Shown here in pieces: positions 12,541 through 60,310 of a stretch of 64,000 nt of DNA; the first letter of the stretch is position 1; every line of letters begins with the position of its first letter. The notes below the pieces were generated by a model, which saw nothing but the letters and a program-made list of their open reading frames with translations, did not search any database and was not told the origin of the DNA. The DNA lies in contig OX392541.1 of assembly GCA_947623455.1 (NCBI GenBank), positions 5,346,701 through 5,410,700 of the forward strand. Reading direction: 5' to 3'. The stretch comes from Mimachlamys varia (lineage: Eukaryota; Mollusca; Bivalvia; Pectinida; Pectinidae). The position numbers and the translations under genes are program-made.

Positions 12541-13855
12541 TAGCTCACCTGGCCCAAATTTGGTCAGAAACATCCTTAGGGGAACAGATTTTGCATAAAT
12601 GGTGACTCTTACCCCGAAGGGGCCAGAGGAGCTTGGCCCAATAGGGAAAATAGAGTTACTTCCTTTGAATCTCTTTTCATCATAAAGTTATGAATAAATT
12701 TGAGGCGAATTAGGTCAGAAACATCCTTGGGGGAAGGGGAACAGATTTTGCATAAATGGTGACTTTGACCCCTAAGTATAGCCTGAGGGGTGGGGCCCAA
12801 AAGGGGAAATAGAGGTAATTCCCTTTAAATCTCTTCTTGTCATAAAATTAATTAAGAATGGATTTGAACCAAAGTTGGTAAGATTTTTTAACATTCTTCG
12901 GGGAAGGGGAACAGAATTTGCATAAATGGTGACTCTGACCCTCAAGGAGACAGAGGAGTGGGGCCCAATAGGGGAAATAGAGGTACCGGTGATTCCTTCA
13001 AATTGCTACTAGTCAAAAAGTTTTGAAGGGATTTTAACTAAATTTGGTCAGAATCATCCTTGGGGGGAAAGGGAACAGATTTTGCATAAATGGTGACTCT
13101 GACCCAAAAGGGGCAGGACCCCATAGGGAAAATAGAAGTAATTCCTTTAAATTGCTACTAGTCAAAAAGTTTTGAAGAGATTTTAACCTTGGGGGGAGGG
13201 GAACAGATTTTGCATGGTGACTGACCCAAAAGGGGCAGGGCCCAATAGGGGAAATAGAGGTAATTCATTTGAATCGCTCCTTAAAGTCATAAAGTTATAA
13301 ATGGATTTTAACCTAATTTGGTCAGAAATATCCTTGTAATACTATGATGCTGTTCAGTGTTGTTCGAGGTGGTTGTTTTGATAATGTCAGTTTGAAATGT
13401 GACACGTGCCTCGAGGTGGGGAATGTTTACATACATGAAGGAAGTAACTATATGACCAAGTCTAATAATAACAAACAGCACCTGACAATGACAGTTGTAT
13501 AGCATCACTGGTGATATCTATGGTTCTAAATTAGTGTATACGTTGCACTAATTTGGGCATATAGCTTGCGGGCTGACTGTCCTCGTGAGTCTGGTCATAC
13601 CATCTACAGAGTACACCACCTGACTCGTTGGACCGGCTCATAAACTATTATAGTGGAGATTACTGGTGCCATTCTTGTTGCCTGTATCCTGAAGTATTCA
13701 ACTGCTGTTTAAAAGAGGAATATCAACCTACTCCAAGTGCCGTTGTTATCTGTCTGGCTACATCCTTGTGGGAAGGGGAACAGATTTTGTATTAATGACG
13801 ATTCTTACTATAATCCAGGTGAGTGATACAGGCCCTCTGGGCCTCTTGTTCACAA
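12540..13855 (+). mobile_element. Family-1 element with ~125-bp tandem core
   Basis: It begins TTAGCTCACCTGGCCCAAAT. It contains about five diverged repeats of TTGGTCAGAAACATCCTTGG / AACAGATTTTGCATAAATGG, and ends CCAGGTGAGTGATACAGGCC / CTCTGGGCCTCTTGTTC. About 400 bp near 13330-13740 are unlike the core and may be a further insertion. Confidence 0.6.
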
Positions 13856-13859
13856 TTGG

Positions 13860-16115
13860 TGTTTTCATCTTGCTAAAAATAACAACATTATTTTGAGCTG
13901 GCCTGTCAACTCTTCTTCTGAAATCACGAAAGAGCTAGTATCATATTTGACCTGGAAGGAGTCTAACAAAGTTTGGGGAAAAAAATTATTTGAGCTCTCA
14001 ATGTCACAGTGTTCAAACATGTCAAAAACTACTTCTGATGAAATATCGAAAGGTCTATAAAGACATGTCATTTTGCTGGTACTGCCTTCTTGGAAGAAGC
14101 TGAGCAGGGTTTTGAGTAAAAACTACTTTGACAAACTTTCAAGGTCACAGGGGTCAAGTATGTTTAAATCTTTAAGGGTTATGAAGAATGATTTAATCAA
14201 AAAGGTTTTAGACCACTAAAGGGTTACAAATGTTGTGAGTTGGTACCACTGGTGAGCGATGTAGGACCGCGATGTAGGACCGCAATGTAGAACCACGATG
14301 TAGGACCGCGATGTAGGACCGATGTAGGACCACGATGTAGGACCGATGTAGGACCGCGATGTAGGACCACGATGTAGGACCATGATGTAGGACCACGATG
14401 TAGGACCACCATGTAGGACCACGATGTAGGACCACGATGTAGGACCATGATGTAGGACCATGATGTAGGATCACGATGTAGAACCACGATGTAGGACCAC
14501 GATGTAGGACCGATGTAGGACCGCGATGTAGGACCACGATGTAGGACAGCGATGTAGGACCACGATGTAGGACCACGATATAGGACCACGATGTAGGATC
14601 ACGATGTAGAACCACGATGTAGGACCGCGATGTAGGACCGATGTAGGACCGCGATGTAGGACCACGATGTAGGACAGCGATGTAGGACCGATGTAGGACC
14701 ACGATGTAGGACACCGATGTAGGACCACGATGTAGGACCACGATGTAGGACCGTGATGTAGGACCACGATGTAGGCCACGATGTAGGACACGATATAGGA
14801 CAAATGTAGGACCGCAATGTAGGACCACGATGTAGGACCGCGATGTAGGACACGATGTAGGACACGATGTAGGACCACGATGTAGGACCGCGATGTAGGA
14901 CCACGGTGTAGGACCACGCTGTAGGACCGCGATGTAGGACCACGATGTAGGACCACGATGTAGGACCACGATGTAGGACCACGATGTAGGACCACGATGT
15001 AGGACCATGATGTAGGATCACGATGTAGAACCACGATGTAGGACCACGATGTAGGACCACGATGTAGGACCACGATGTAGGACCATGATGTAGGACCATG
15101 ATGTAGGACCACCATGTAGGACCGCGATGTAGGACCACGATGTAGGACCATGATGTAGGACCACGATGTAGGACCATGATGTAGGACCATGATGTAGGAT
15201 CACGATGTAGGACCACCATGTAGGACCACGATGTAGGACCGTGATGTAGGACCACAACGCAGGACCACGATGTAGGACCACGATGTAGGACCACGATGTA
15301 GGACCGCGATGTAGGACCAGGATGTAGGACCACGATGTAGGACCACGATGTATGACCACGATGTATGACCACGATATAGGACACGATGTAGGACCACAAC
15401 GCAGGACCACGATGTAGGACCGCGATGTAGGATCAGGATGTAGGACCGATGTAGGACGCGATGTAGGACCACGATGTAGAACCACGATGTAGGACCGCGA
15501 TGTAGGACCAGGATGTAGGACCACGATGTAGGACCACGATGTATGACCACGATGTATGACCACGATATAGGACACGATGTAGGACCACAACGCAGGACCA
15601 CGATGTAGGACCGCGATGTAGGACCACGATGTAGGACCGATGTAGGACCACGATGTAGGACCACGATGTAGGACCACGATGTAGGACCGCGATGTAGGAC
15701 CGCGATGTAGGACCGCGATGTAGGACCAGGATGTAGGACCGCGATGTAGGACCACGATGTATGACCACGATATAGGACAAATGTAGGACCGCAATGTAGG
15801 ACCACGATGTAGGACACGATGTAGGACCATGATGTAGGACCATGATGAAGGACCGCGATGTAGGACCACGATGTAGGACCACGATGTAGGACCACGATGT
15901 AGGACCATGATGAAGGACCGCGATGTAGGACCAGGATGTAGGACCAGGATGTAGGACCATGATGTAGGACCATGATGTAGGACCAGGATGTAGGACCGTG
16001 ATGTAGGACCACGATGTAGGACCACGATGTAGGACCACCATGTATGACCATGATGTAGGACACGATGTAGGACCACGATGTAGGACCATGGGGCGTCAGT
16101 TTTTTTGTTCCCTCT
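13860..16115 (+). mobile_element. Family-1 element interrupted by 13-bp expansion
   Basis: The body at 13860-14240 shares the core motifs of 9054-10268 (CTTCTGAAAT, CAAAGTTTG, GGTCACAGGGGTCAA). The right tip starts normally, ACTGGTGAGCGATGTAGGAC, then the 13-bp unit repeats for 1.8 kb. The tip resumes as GATGTAGGACCATGGGGCG with TTTTTTGTTC, the counterpart of GATACAGGCCCATGGGCC plus CTTGTT elsewhere. Confidence 0.6.
14256..16089. repeat. 13-bp minisatellite
   Basis: About 140 copies of the 13-mer GATGTAGGACCAC. The variable bases sit before GATG: CCAC, CCGC, CCAT and CCGT. All three minus-strand frames are open and translate to a 13-residue period (VLHRGPTSWSYIV), which explains several overlapping open frames of 80-350 codons. 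These are not genes. Confidence 0.97.
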
Positions 16116-16489
16116 GGAAAAGAGTTCTTGTTTTATGCCATGGTGCAGGTCAAAATGTAGGTCACCGCAAGTTAATCCACTACCCTAAGTAGGACGTTCC
16201 AGTGATTAGTAGTGATTTAGACAGAGCCCGAAAAAGAGACGATGGACAGACGGACGGACGGATGGACGGACTGACTGACTGACAAAATGCAAATCTATAG
16301 TCCCACCATCCCCCGGCAGGTTCCCCGTGTAGAGTTAACAAATTAAGACAAATTCTTTTGAATATCTTTGACAATCAGATTTTTAATCTCTCAAGATAAA
16401 ACAGCATAAATAATTTATGATGGATGACTACTATCAGCTATCAGAATCACACCACCAAGTCAAACACCACAACAAGTAAAACATCTCAA
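16116..16489. other. Interval with GACG microsatellite
   Basis: Holds ACAGACGGACGGACGGATGG and GACTGACTGACTGAC short runs (16235-16285), then unique-looking sequence. No gene is supported. Confidence 0.5.
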
Positions 16490-17155
16490 CAGACAGCAAC
16501 AGATTCCTACAGTCTGTCTATCAACAGAAGCAACAGATTCCTACAGTCTGTCTATCAACAGATTCCTACAGTCTGTCTATCAACAGATTCCTACAGTCTG
16601 TCTATCAACAGATTCCTACATTCTGTCTATCAACAGTCAGCAACAGATTCCTACAGTCTGTCTATCAACAGATTCCTACAGTCTGTCTATCAACAGATTC
16701 CTACAGTCTGTCTATCAACAGACAGCAACAGATTCCTACATTCTGTCTATCAACAGACAGCAACAGATTCCTACATTCTGTCTTTTCAACAGACAGCAAC
16801 AGATTCCTACAGTCCGTCTATCAACAGACAGCAACAGATTCCTACATTCTGTATATCAACAGACAGCAACAGATTCCTACAGTCTGTCTATCAACAGACA
16901 GCAACAGATTTTTACAGTCTGTCTATCAACAGATTCCTACAGTCTGTCTATTAACAGACAGCAACAGATTCCTACAGTCTGTCTATCAACAGTCAGCAAC
17001 AGATTCCTACAGTCTGTCTATCAACAGACAGCAACACATTCCTACAGTCTGTCTATCAACAGATTCCTACAGTCTGTCTATCAACAGATTCCTACAGTCT
17101 GTCTATCAACAGATTCCTACAGTCTGTCTATCAACAGTCAGCAACAGATTATCAG
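16490..17155. repeat. 25/35-bp composite minisatellite
   Basis: Units of CAACAGATTCCTACAGTCTG plus TCTAT (25 bp) alternate irregularly with a longer form (about 35 bp) carrying an extra CAGACAGCAA. About 24 copies. The plus-strand open frame at 16424-16954 is repeat-derived. Confidence 0.95.
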
Positions 17156-17518
17156 CATACAAAACATGTCTGAATACATTTTTAAACGATTTGTGCTCCA
17201 AGAAATGGTATTTCAAACTCACAGTATTCAAATAAATACAAGAGGCCCTAGGGCCTTAGTGGTCACCAGAGTAATGTTATAGGTATGGTAGCTCAATTTC
17301 AATGATGAAATCAACATGTTAACTAGGTGAAATATAACATTTGTCATGTCATTACAGGAAAAGAATTCTAAAACTTTTGATATGATTGTCACCAAGTAGG
17401 AATGGTTTCCTCAAAGAATATGGACAAAATTGATCCAAAAGTGTATTTTTCCCAATAGAAACTATAGTAAACTTTACCGGGACCCTCTCTGATGGGGATG
17501 GATAGCACGGGGATACTA

Positions 17519-20500
17519 AAAGGGCCTGTTTCCAGTAATGTTAATTCTCCATAGGAGCCTGCCCCCGTATAATTTCTTATCTAGCTCCACTACAGTTTTT
17601 TTCTTTTCCGAAGAATAATTTTACACCTTTCCGACACCCGGATTTCATAATTTCAGTGAAAATGTATTTTTATAAAGTTGTCATTTTGAGCTTTAAAGAC
17701 ACAAGGTCGTAAATAAAAGAAGGTTATCTCGAAATTGTAATTAGCAACATAGTATAAATTTTTTTTGATAAATATTTGCAAACCATCGTGTTTATTCATA
17801 AAACATAAAAAAAAAAAAATTCTCGGATGAAAATGCTCTTGCAGAGACACAATTAGGGGAAAAAATGCCATAAAATTGCAATTTTCTCCCGTTATATAGT
17901 TTTGGATGCAAATTTCCATCACAAAATCGGATAGAGCTTAACTTGTTTCATATGTGTACCAAAAATCAGCTAATTCCATGTGGTGGAACGTTCTCATATC
18001 ACCACCTGAATGTGGTTGTAAATTGAAAGAAAAGGGGAAATGAGTAACAACCTTGTCTGAAACCCTATTATATAGCTTATTATATACAAAATTTTATATT
18101 GAATATCAGAGCGATTATTTTCATGACAGTTTTATGATATCAAACAACTAAATAAACAGTATCGATATAAAGATTTACACTGAGGACACCCTGATACATG
18201 AATACTTTTCTATCTCAAGTTGTCCTCTTTTGAATTTTCTGATCGTGTGACCTTAAACATTTATCCGTATCTTCTTGTCTTTGTCTATACGTTTACGGAA
18301 TCATTGACTCGACGCTAGCTATTCTTGTCTCACTTTCCTTGTTTTATTGTCCCATCTCCAAAGCGTTGTGGCTCTGTCAGGGTTGGGACCCTGACTTGTT
18401 TCACTTTCTTTGTGCCTGCCGACCACGCCACATCGATTAGATAGATTATCCATATGAAATACTTTATTTTGTTCTAAGTAATCAATCAATTCGTTATTAT
18501 CACACATTTTCGCATAATTGTTCCACACTACTAAGTATTAGCTGTTTACAGCAATCATCGGTGGCTTGCTATTTTGTTACTTTATCGACGCTTCATAAAC
18601 CAGTCGTTATTGTTTCAAGATGGAGGGTAAATGTGTTGGAGAAGGCTATCAACTATACTTCAAGAAGAGTAGTGGCAATAAGAACAGAAGTGCACGCAAT
18701 GTTAATAGTCCACAATATTAATTGCTCCTAGATACGCTGGTGCAACAAGGATTGTTGTCAGCAAAGGAACAAGCACTCATTTGCCAGAAGTGCTACATGA
18801 AGTATCTTCGGAACAAAAATCAGCCTGAACCTGAAACCGAGTAGAACCGCCATAATCCACCATCACATATCAAAATCTACCAAAAGTATATATTTTTGTA
18901 AAGTTAAATATCTACAGATTTCATTCAATGCAGAATAGGTCAACAATTACCTATTTAAATTACTCAGAACCAGGAAATAGAGGAAGAAGACGACTCCCCG
19001 TCCCATATCCTGCCGTTGCTGACCCTTCATGATCTTTTGAATGGATCATCTTCACACAAAAAATGCTGTCTCTGTCTTGTTACCTTTGCAATAAATGGAA
19101 CAGAATCAAAGACATCACCTGATCTATCCGCGTCTGCTCCATTCACCTTATTGGTAACGACTTAGATCCGTCTACAGAGGTAGTCCTTGATGGTAGAGGT
19201 TCCTTGGAATCTCAGTTTCCATCAAAATCGTCCGAAATCATTAATGACCTCTTAGAAGTGTCGCACGTCCTTTCACAGAACCAGTCTGTGTTTGCAATAA
19301 GCTTTTCTTCTCTTGATGACTTGGCATGCATGGCCTGGACAGGTTGGTCCAAAGATCAGTTCCTCGAAATCCACTATCACTGTTCCCCATATCTTTCATC
19401 TGGTATATATACCAAGACTACACACGATGCTCTACTACTGTTCTGGGTAAAACTGAAAACCGACATTTCCTGGAGTCAGTGTTCTTCTCCTTTTGGAATT
19501 TCCAAGTCAAGTGTGTCCAAAACTTTCCACTCCATAGTACAGGCATTAGACACATCGATGGACCCACAATTGCTAGGGCCAGATCACTTGACAAGAGAAC
19601 AGTTGCTCGGGCACAATACTGTCTTTTCAGAAGCATTTTTTGGAGATAAAGCCACTGCCATATTAGATGGCACCTATATTTATATCCAGAAAAGCTTCAA
19701 CCACAAGCTCCAGAGAATGTCCTAGCCAGAAGAAGAGAAACTATCTCAAATTCATGAGCATCGCCTTACTAGATGGCTACATTCTGGACACAGTAGGACC
19801 ATTCACTGGCAGCGAAAATGATGCTACAATTACAAAAGATGTCATGGACAAGCTAGTTACTTGGCTACAACCAGATGACAATGTTGTCGTTGACCGAGGT
19901 TTTAGAGATGTCCTACAAGTTCTCGAAGCCTCTGGCCTCAATGCTAGCATGCCGTCATACCTGAAACACGGTCAAAGTCAACATTCTGACGTCCAAGCAA
20001 ATCTTGACAGAACTATCACCAAATCGAGGTGGATTGTGGAATCCTATCATGGTCGTCTGAAACACTGGACGTTCTTCCGACAGCTTTATCAATGTCATTG
20101 AGGCTTTGCTTCGAACCGTCACAGCCTGTCTGAATGGTTATAGAGGACCGATCTACCAGAGATCTCCAGAGAGAGATGCCAAAGATAGGCTAATGGCTGA
20201 ACGTATGAAGGACCGTTTGACAACACCGAATGGTTTAGCTCAGAGAGTCAAGACAGATCCGGATCTATCTAGACGGGCAAGGTCCGATTTTGTCGAGATG
20301 GATGCATCTTCCGTACTGTTTCCCCGTCTCGATCTCGATTACTTGAGAACCATTACGTGTGGAACGTATCAGATATCTCTGGCTCCTGGTTACATTGCCG
20401 AACATTTAAGTGATGACGGAGACTATGAGGTGCGGCTTTACCAGCACTCCCCAGACCTTCTCCGATGTCAAATACATTCGCGATACAAAAGCCAAACGAA

Positions 20501-21602
20501 ATATAACGCTTGGGTACGGTTCACCGTTTCACCTGATGATGAGGCCCCAATAAAAGACTACTACTGCCAGTGCCCAGTTGGAGAGAGAACGATTGGAATG
20601 TGTGCGCATATCTCCAGTATCTTGTACTACAATTGTACCTTGGGTATTACAGGGCGTTGGAAAACCCTCGACCATTACAACCACAGGTAAAGAAATTCCG
20701 ATAAAACTTGAAATAGTTTTCCATGCGGCAACATGTCAAAATGTCATATGTCATATGTCAAAAGTATGTTTGGGGCTCGATATGAAAGATCCCCGTTACC
20801 ATGTGACTCACCAAACTTATAAATATAGGTATTATACAATCGTCCGTAGCTATGAACACTCTCGTAAATGCAAAAACCAACCAAATCATAAGGAACACGT
20901 TTTGTGTGTTGTTCTGTCTATTTGTCAGCCAATGTCTTCAACCACGGGGACTTGTGAAGTAGCCATCTTGGATTTCTTTCATGAAAAAGTGTTTCTCTCA
21001 CTTTTTTTCATATCTGTGTACATATTCTCAACATACCGAGCAAATAGTCTCGTGTTTTTGTTAATTATCTAAAGAAAGTCGAAAATCGGCAATTCAACCA
21101 TAGGCTAATTCAACCCAAGATTTGAAAATGTTCCACCATTTACATTTTGATGATTTTTCCTCTCATCAATAGCATATTACGTACTGTTTGATAGGATAAA
21201 AATTGGTTTGCATCCAACGCCCATAAAAGGGTGTATTCTCTAAAAAACACAGTTTTTGTGTCTAAAATGTTATCATCGAAAATGGCGTTTTTGAGATTGT
21301 TTCTTCCATAAAACAGCCAAATGGCGCAATGGAAACATGATTTTTTGTCACAATCATGCCATGAATGTATTCTTTACGGTGACTATCATTTGATTAGATT
21401 TTCATTAATATTTTACATAACATGCACATTTTATCAACACTTAGACAGCTTCTGAAAGGTACAACTTTGAGGAGCCATAAAAAACAAACCAAGTGACCTA
21501 AATCTTTATACTTTATAGATTTGTGACCACAACGGCATGGGCAATGCACCACCAACAGGAAATTTGAATCAGAGAAGGGGCCATTTTGGAAACAGGCCCT
21601 TT
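17519..21602 (+). mobile_element. DDE_4-type (IS5/PIF-Harbinger/ISL2EU-like) DNA transposon, decayed
   Basis: Candidate 16-bp terminal inverted repeats AAAGGGCCTGTTTCCA at 17519-17534 and 21587-21602 bracket a broken transposase at 18620-20690. Flanking bases on both sides are A/T-rich (CTAA on the left, ACAA on the right), and no target duplication can be fixed by eye. About 1.1 kb of 5' and 0.9 kb of 3' non-coding sequence surround the transposase. Confidence 0.6.
18620..20690 (+). pseudogene. Broken DDE_4 transposase with SWIM-like zinc motif
   Basis: The N-terminal piece starts at ATG 18620 (MEGKCVGEGYQLYFKKSSGN) with an in-frame TAA at 18719, then continues to about 18844. A probable intron follows (boundaries unclear), then NQEIEEEDDSPSHILPLL from 18968. 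Main blocks: a helix-turn-helix region at 19410-19545 (FGISKSSVSKTFHSI); the first catalytic aspartate in ATAILDGTYIYIQKS (about 19650-19695); the second in VVVDRGFRDV (about 19880-19910); the glutamate in WIVESYHGRLKHW (about 20030-20065); and a C-terminal CQCPVGERTIGMCAH (about 20565-20610), a CxC...CxH SWIM-type zinc ligand set. Frameshifts near 19140, 19715 and 20080 show it is inactive. The motif order fits DDE_Tnp_4 transposases of the IS5/Harbinger group. A further frame (19326-19649) is a shadow. Confidence 0.8.
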
Positions 21603-21856
21603 ACAAATTAAACACAGCCCCTGATGATCTTTCTATTTATATAGAGAAATAGGTTGTAGTACCTCTGAGTCTGGAGAAGAACATTTTTGAAATTTAGGAT
21701 AATTTTTTCTTTGGGTCCCGACGCCCTAGCCCCTGGGGTAGGGTCAGGAATCCCAATTTTACCAATCTGGAGAAGAGTCAAAAATGTATAAAGTTTACGC
21801 ACGATGACGGACGGAAAGTGATTGGAATAGGTCACCTTAGACAAAGTCTCAAGCCT

Positions 21857-23009
21857 TATTTTATCTTCACTCATTAAAGAATTATTTCATTATCTTGAAA
21901 GAAATACACAACATACCATGAAATGTTTTCCTGTCAACCTTTGCCAGTGCACTGTTAATTTACCGCTTCTATTTAGCTCGTTTACCCATGAAATTTCATA
22001 ATGAACTATTCCAACATTTGAATTGGAAGGGTTCAAATGTATATTCAGTGGTGAATAAGTTAATTACTATCTATTATGTTTGTTGTAATTATCAGTTTTT
22101 TCTGATTGGCTGTTGTGGGAAACCCACATGACATTGCACTGAGGTTTCTGTCTCGTGGCAAGAAGAGACGGAGACTTGTTTTCGTAATAAAAATAGCAGC
22201 CAATCATATCATTTCTTTCATCCGTGGCTACATTGGGATATCCCGTTTGTACATGTAGCTATAAAATACAAATCAACATGTCTGCGGCATCCCCTGCAAA
22301 GAAAACATGTGGTTTGTGTTTGAATAACATAAGGGACAAATGCCCTACCAGACAATGACATAGGGAGTCATATACAAAGGTAAAAAATTCTATCCGAGTG
22401 CCACCAGAAACGACCATTCTGATTGGTCGAAATCTCTCAATAGACTTCGGGAGAATAACATTTTCCATCTGTTCTGGCCCACGGAACACAAATGTGAGTG
22501 CAGTGTCATGTGAGTTTTTGAAGATACTGATTAGCATACGCAGGGTGAAAAGGACCGAAATTGTCTTTGTATGCGATATACATCTCTAGTAGCTTACAAA
22601 TGTAATTTGATCTCATTAAGTTATGTCTTTACAACGTTTAGGAGATCAATACATGGCAGCATTCAATGTTTTCAATGTAGGAATCTTGTAAAATCTACAG
22701 ACTCACAGAGGTACAGTAGAAAGAGTGTTGTGCAAGGAAGCCTTGGGTTTCCTGGCCAGACCTCGGCTAAAACTCAGTCCAGTCGCTGACCATCGACTTT
22801 GTCTAGATTAGCTACATCCCTCCTTTCTTTTGAAACCAAATACACAGGAGTGTATATATACTACCTTTGGTTTATGCACAGCCAAACCAGGTTTCCAAAC
22901 CCGAGACTTTCTGTACTCAAGATGGACCCTCAAACAAATGAGTTATCTGGTCGCCGACAATCAACCCGGTCGAGATGTACTACACATACTATAGAATGAT
23001 ATATTCACA
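21857..23009. other. Interval with unassigned short open frames
   Basis: No known gene recognised. CTATAAAATA at 22259 stands 10 bases before an ATG at 22278 that opens a 26-codon frame with Cys residues (KKTCGLCLNN...DKC). An ATTGGCTG box lies near 22104. Other frames (22398-22589, 22571-22789, 22799-22999) show no domain. It could be another decayed transposon or a small non-conserved gene. Confidence 0.25.
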
Positions 23010-23015
23010 TTTATT
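23010..23015 (-). promoter_or_regulatory. Candidate PCCB polyadenylation signal AATAAA
   Basis: TTTATT on the plus strand is AATAAA in transcript sense, about 380 nt after the PCCB stop. A GT-containing stretch follows downstream. It is one plausible site only; no transcript evidence is available. Confidence 0.35.
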
Positions 23016-23395
23016 GTAGTTGATTACAGTATAACCGGTATATTATTGTGTTCTTCAAGATTCAAATCCCCAAAAAACTATTGTCCTTAAAATACAAATT
23101 GTCCTTGAGCATTACAAAATACAAATATAGTGGAGGTCGTAGGGACCGACAAAACCTCTATATAGCCAGTAGGGAAACGGTGAAAAATATCTAGGTTCTT
23201 CTTAATCTCATTCTACTTACATCACATACATATGTCCTCACTTCAAAATGTTTATGACATTACAATACGAAGGATAGTTTTAGGTGACCCAATCATAAAA
23301 ATACACATCATGTAATGAACTAAGATTGTATGGTAAATTTACTACCGATAGCATGATGAAACACGACCACCCGAAATTCTCATCAGACAAAGACA
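23016..23395 (-). other. Probable PCCB 3' untranslated region
   Basis: This lies between the PCCB stop and the candidate AATAAA. No other feature is seen. The extent is inferred. Confidence 0.4.
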
Positions 23396-58689
<35,294 letters not shown>

Positions 58690-58769
58690 CTGCAAATACA
58701 CAACAAACACATCACTTAATTAGAATCTATCATCAGAGTTAATAATGGTGTCAGCTTTTAACAGGTCAT

Positions 58770-59522
58770 CCTGAGCGGCTGAATGGTTAAGGAAACCCTA
58801 TTACTGTTATCATGATTGTGTTGGTTTCTGTATAGTTTTGGGGTGGATGTCTGTAAGGGCGTGGCAGACCCTTGGCTCATTAATCTTAAATCATATTTGT
58901 GATGTTCTCTGTATGCTAAGCAATTGTATATGTTACTTAAGTTTTAGGGTGGGGATCTCAACCATTTAAAAGAAATATCAAATATACCAAAAAGTCCCCT
59001 TTTGGCCCCACCCCTCAGGCCCCTGGGGGGTTAGCCCTATCATTTGTATAAATTTGAATCCCAGCCACCTAAGGATGCTACCACTAAAATATGAATGTTT
59101 CACATTGCTTAAATCCAGAGAAGAAGTCGTTAATATGAATATAGCCAAATTGACCCCATTCGGCCCCACCCCTCAGGCCCCTGGGGGGTTAGCCCCATCA
59201 TTTGTATAAATTTGAATCCCAGTCACCTAAGGATGCTACCACTAAAATATGAATGTTTCACATTGCTGATATCCAGAGAAGAAGTCGTTAATATGAATAT
59301 TGCTAAATTGACCGCTTTTGGCCCCGCCCCTCAGGCCCCTGGGGGGTCAGCCCCATCATTTGTATAAATTTGAGTCCCAGCCACCTAGGGATGCTTCCTA
59401 CCAAATTTGATTAAATTCCAATCAGTGGTTAAATAAGAAGAAGTCGATTGTTGATTGACGAACGCCGGATGCCAGGGTACGGCATAAGCTCACCTTGGTC
59501 CTTTGGACCAGGTAAGCTTAAA
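58770..59522 (-). mobile_element. Family-1 element with ~150-bp tandem core
   Basis: It contains three repeats of GGCCCCTGGGGGGTTAGCCC / CATTTGTATAAATTTGA / CCACCTAAGGATGCTACCAC. It ends in the hairpin tip AAGCTCACCTTGGTCC / TTTGGACCAGGTAAGCTTA. The left end abuts a tRNA-like TGAGCGGCTGAATGGTTAAG (58773), a box-A-like SINE scrap. This lies upstream of PCCB in-window exon 1. Confidence 0.65.
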
Positions 59523-59990
59523 AAAAAGAAAGAGTTCCACACTTGGATTAGTCTTCCTTCTATGGGGAAAATAACACAGAATAAAGATACTTTTCCCAGC
59601 ACTACTTCACCACTACTTTTCATCCACTTGAGTTACTGGATTTCCTAGATGACTGATGGGCATTGGTGGAGTAGATATAGAGAACTGAGGCTAACTAAAT
59701 AAGACAAGCCTTCAAGTATTGACAAGTTGTAATTTGGTAAAATACATCGCAACATGTGATTATTACGGAGCTCTTCATTTGAATCATATTCCACATGGTG
59801 ACAATGGAAATATTACAGAAGTACCTTTTACCTAATGATGTACTTCACTAAACTCCTCATGCTTATATGAGATAAATTTGTACACTTTAAGATTGCTTTA
59901 GACTTTATCTCCAGCCCATCCATTTAATTTTTTCATCTTCCTAAGAGAGTAGTTTTTTGTGTTTATGAATTTCATATGATGATATTGACT
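59523..59990. other. Probable PCCB intron, nothing recognised
   Basis: AT-rich, with no supported exon or repeat. Confidence 0.4.
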
Positions 59991-60310
59991 CTTGGATCAG
60001 TTTGAAAATTGGACGATGCTCAACAAGGGACCAAGGGGAACCTTCATGTGAAATTTGAGAAGGATATCTGTATCTGTCAAGAATAGCAACAAACAATTAC
60101 TCTCGAAATGTAAGATGGCTGCCTTTTGGCCATTTTGTTTCTAGGATCACCTCGAAAATGAGGCAATGCCCAATGTAGGGAACCTACAATTATGAAAGTT
60201 CATAATGATCTATCCAGTACTTCTCAAGAAATGGTGATAGCAAGAATTGTTTATGGACAGACAGACTAGGCATGGTGATTTAACAGCTTATACCCATGAT
60301 CTGGAATTCT
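59991..60310 (-). mobile_element. Family-2 element fragment
   Basis: Body segments ACAAGGGACCAAGGGGAACC, TACTTCTCAAGAAATGG, AAGAATTGTTTATGGACAG and a degenerate tip ACAGCTTATACCCATGATCT parallel the complete copy at 48121-48735. Confidence 0.55.

Larger units (their letters stand above)
17237..21856. mobile_element. Family-3 hairpin-tipped element, split by a nested transposon
   Basis: The left end is AAGAGGCCCTAGGGCCTTAG followed by TGGTCACC. The right end is GATGACGGACGGAAAGTG, then AATAGGTCACCTTAGAC and AAGTCTC. The halves 17237-17518 and 21603-21856 flank the DDE transposon. Another family-3 tip occurs at 57083. Confidence 0.5.

Noticed and set aside
14208..16089. Several overlapping 80-350 codon minus-strand frames
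   Set aside because: All are the 13-bp array read in three frames.
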